Shown in pieces: positions 10,195 to 10,797 of a DNA stretch of 10,797 bases (the stretch's first letter is position 1; each line of letters starts with the position of its first letter). The notes beneath the pieces are model-generated. The model did no database searches. It saw only the letters and a list, made by a program, of their open reading frames with translations, and was not told where the DNA came from. A program made the position numbers and the translations under genes. The stretch is from NCBI GenBank assembly GCA_964589415.1, contig CAZPRQ010000042.1, positions 1 to 10,797 of the forward strand. The letters are read 5' to 3'. This DNA is from CAZPRQ01 sp964589415. Its GTDB lineage: Bacteria > Patescibacteriota > Doudnabacteria > UBA920.

Positions 10195-10647
10195 CTACTG
10201 AATTAGAATAGAGTAAAGCGTATCTACTGAAAAGCCTTTGGAACCTTGGGACTGCTCTTGTTCAATATAAGCACCCGCCACTCTTGGCTCAGATTGCATG
10301 GCAACCTGCAGCAGTTCTGAACCCTGATTCAATCCTACCGCGAATGCCAATGTATCGCTAGAACTATTCCATGCCGATGCCAAGGCTTGTCCGTAAGAAT
10401 CGACAGCTCCAATTACCGGTTCAACTAAGTAAGACTCTACAACCAAACCGGTCACAGCAACCAGGGTATCTGTCCCCTGTTGCAACCCCTCAAAAAAGGA
10501 AATTTCCGGCAAAGGAGATTGGGCTAAAGTAGATTCGAAACTGGCATTTGTACTGCTCACTAAAAATAGAAACATCATACTGGCGACAGCCGTAGCCACT
10601 AAGGCCATGACTTTGCCAGGAGTTTCCATAGTCATTGCTTTTTGCAT
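10195..10647 (-). CDS. Exported or membrane-anchored protein, unknown
   Basis: I do not recognise this 150-aa protein. A hydrophobic stretch after a short basic-to-polar N-terminus (KVMALVATAVASMMFLFLVS) is a signal anchor or signal peptide, with NAS-F or similar as a possible cut. The remainder is mildly acidic, rich in Ser, Gln, Ala and Gly (EGLQQGTDTLVAVTGLVVES, SAWNSSSDTLAFAVGLNQGS), without cysteines. It contains a loose internal similarity between the segments LQQGTDTLVAVTGLV and NSSSDTLAFAVGLNQG, perhaps an old duplication. I chose the ATG at 10647; the frame extends to a TTG at 10662, and a further ATG lies at 10635. A minus-strand TATTAT (10657-10652) sits only four bases before this ATG, so the mRNA could be nearly leaderless. 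A strong terminator follows the stop. Confidence 0.65.
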   Translation of the reverse strand: MQKAMTMETPGKVMALVATAVASMMFLFLVSSTNASFESTLAQSPLPEISFFEGLQQGTDTLVAVTGLVVESYLVEPVIGAVDSYGQALASAWNSSSDTLAFAVGLNQGSELLQVAMQSEPRVAGAYIEQEQSQGSKGFSVDTLYSILIQ

Positions 10648-10650
10648 AGT

Positions 10651-10656
10651 TATAAT
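10651..10656 (+). promoter_or_regulatory. Candidate -10 of the right-end gene
   Basis: TATAAT, a perfect -10 hexamer, lies 18 bases before the ATG at 10675. No convincing -35 lies at the right distance. The sequence TATAATATT is nearly symmetric, so it could serve the divergent minus-strand gene as well. Confidence 0.3.
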
Positions 10657-10674
10657 ATTCAAAATTCGCTTTCC

Positions 10675-10797
10675 ATGAAAAAGCTAATCTTGAAAAAGTA
10701 TTTAATTGTTTTTTATTTTTTAGGCTTTTTGCCTATATTTGTTTCATTTCGTTGGTTTCCGGAGCTTTCTCCGATCGACCCTGAAACCACGTTATAT
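10675..10797 (+). CDS. Membrane-anchored protein, N-terminal fragment, unknown
   Basis: An open frame starts at the ATG at 10675 and runs without a stop to the right edge, giving 41 residues. It begins MKKLILKKYLIVFYFLGF, a basic N-terminus followed by a strongly hydrophobic segment to about residue 25 (LPIFVSF), then a polar part (RWFPELSPIDPETTLY). This is the pattern of a signal anchor on an exported or membrane protein. It is divergent from the gene at 10195-10647 with only 27 bases between starts. No Shine-Dalgarno is visible, as for the other native genes here. Too little is visible to assign a family. Confidence 0.55.
   Translation, partial: MKKLILKKYLIVFYFLGFLPIFVSFRWFPELSPIDPETTLY

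Noticed and set aside
9937..10206. 89-codon plus-strand frame
   Set aside because: It reads through two terminator-like hairpins and past the end of the neighbouring gene, with no ribosome binding site.

Overview
The window looks like a metagenome-assembled scaffold from a member of the Candidate Phyla Radiation (Patescibacteria), probably a Parcubacteria-like lineage. This is inferred from gene content (a ComEC without its nuclease domain, a B12-dependent ribonucleotide reductase paired with a corrinoid adenosyltransferase, DUF6580, a small GIY-YIG protein), from the many short palindromic repeats of the type that translate as VIPAKAGI or FAKAS peptides, and from start codons that almost all lack a Shine-Dalgarno sequence. 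UGA is a normal stop. A run of 100 N marks a scaffold join that appears to be false: the same 55 bases lie on both sides of it.

Layout. Positions 1-53 hold the 5' end of a nucleoside diphosphate kinase gene (minus strand). Then comes comEC (minus, 176-1633). Positions 1656-2497 form a self-contained plus-strand unit: extended -10 promoter, 5' hairpin, two overlapping genes for small exported proteins of unknown function, and a strong terminator. Its base composition and its good ribosome binding sites set it apart from everything around it, so it is probably acquired. From 9706 down to 2521 all nine genes run on the minus strand: nrdR, nrdJ (class II RNR), a small GIY-YIG nuclease gene bracketed by inverted hairpin repeats, a CobO/BtuR-type corrinoid adenosyltransferase, a DUF4430 (transcobalamin C-terminal-like) lipoprotein, an unknown helical protein, a DUF6580 membrane protein, a Nudix hydrolase and a DUF167 protein. 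The right end has a divergent pair: an exported protein of unknown function (minus, 10195-10647) and a membrane-anchored gene running off the edge (plus, from 10675).

How the genes work together. The core reads as one corrinoid-to-dNTP module. The DUF4430 lipoprotein and DUF6580 membrane protein are candidates for capturing and importing cobalamin, the CobO homologue would adenosylate it, NrdJ needs adenosylcobalamin to make deoxyribonucleotides, and NrdR would repress the system when dNTPs or dATP are plentiful. The nrdR promoter carries two near-palindromic 16-bp boxes 32 bp apart, one filling the -35/-10 spacer and one just after the predicted start site, which is the expected NrdR operator layout. 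No cobalamin riboswitch was found.

The module is also full of repeats. A 153-bp element with terminal inverted repeats is translated in frame inside the DUF6580 gene, two different palindromic repeats are translated in frame inside the adenosyltransferase, a 7-nt tandem repeat supplies the lipoprotein's start codon, and two further elements lie between nrdJ and cobO. The flanking genes nrdJ, nrdR and comEC show no such insertions.
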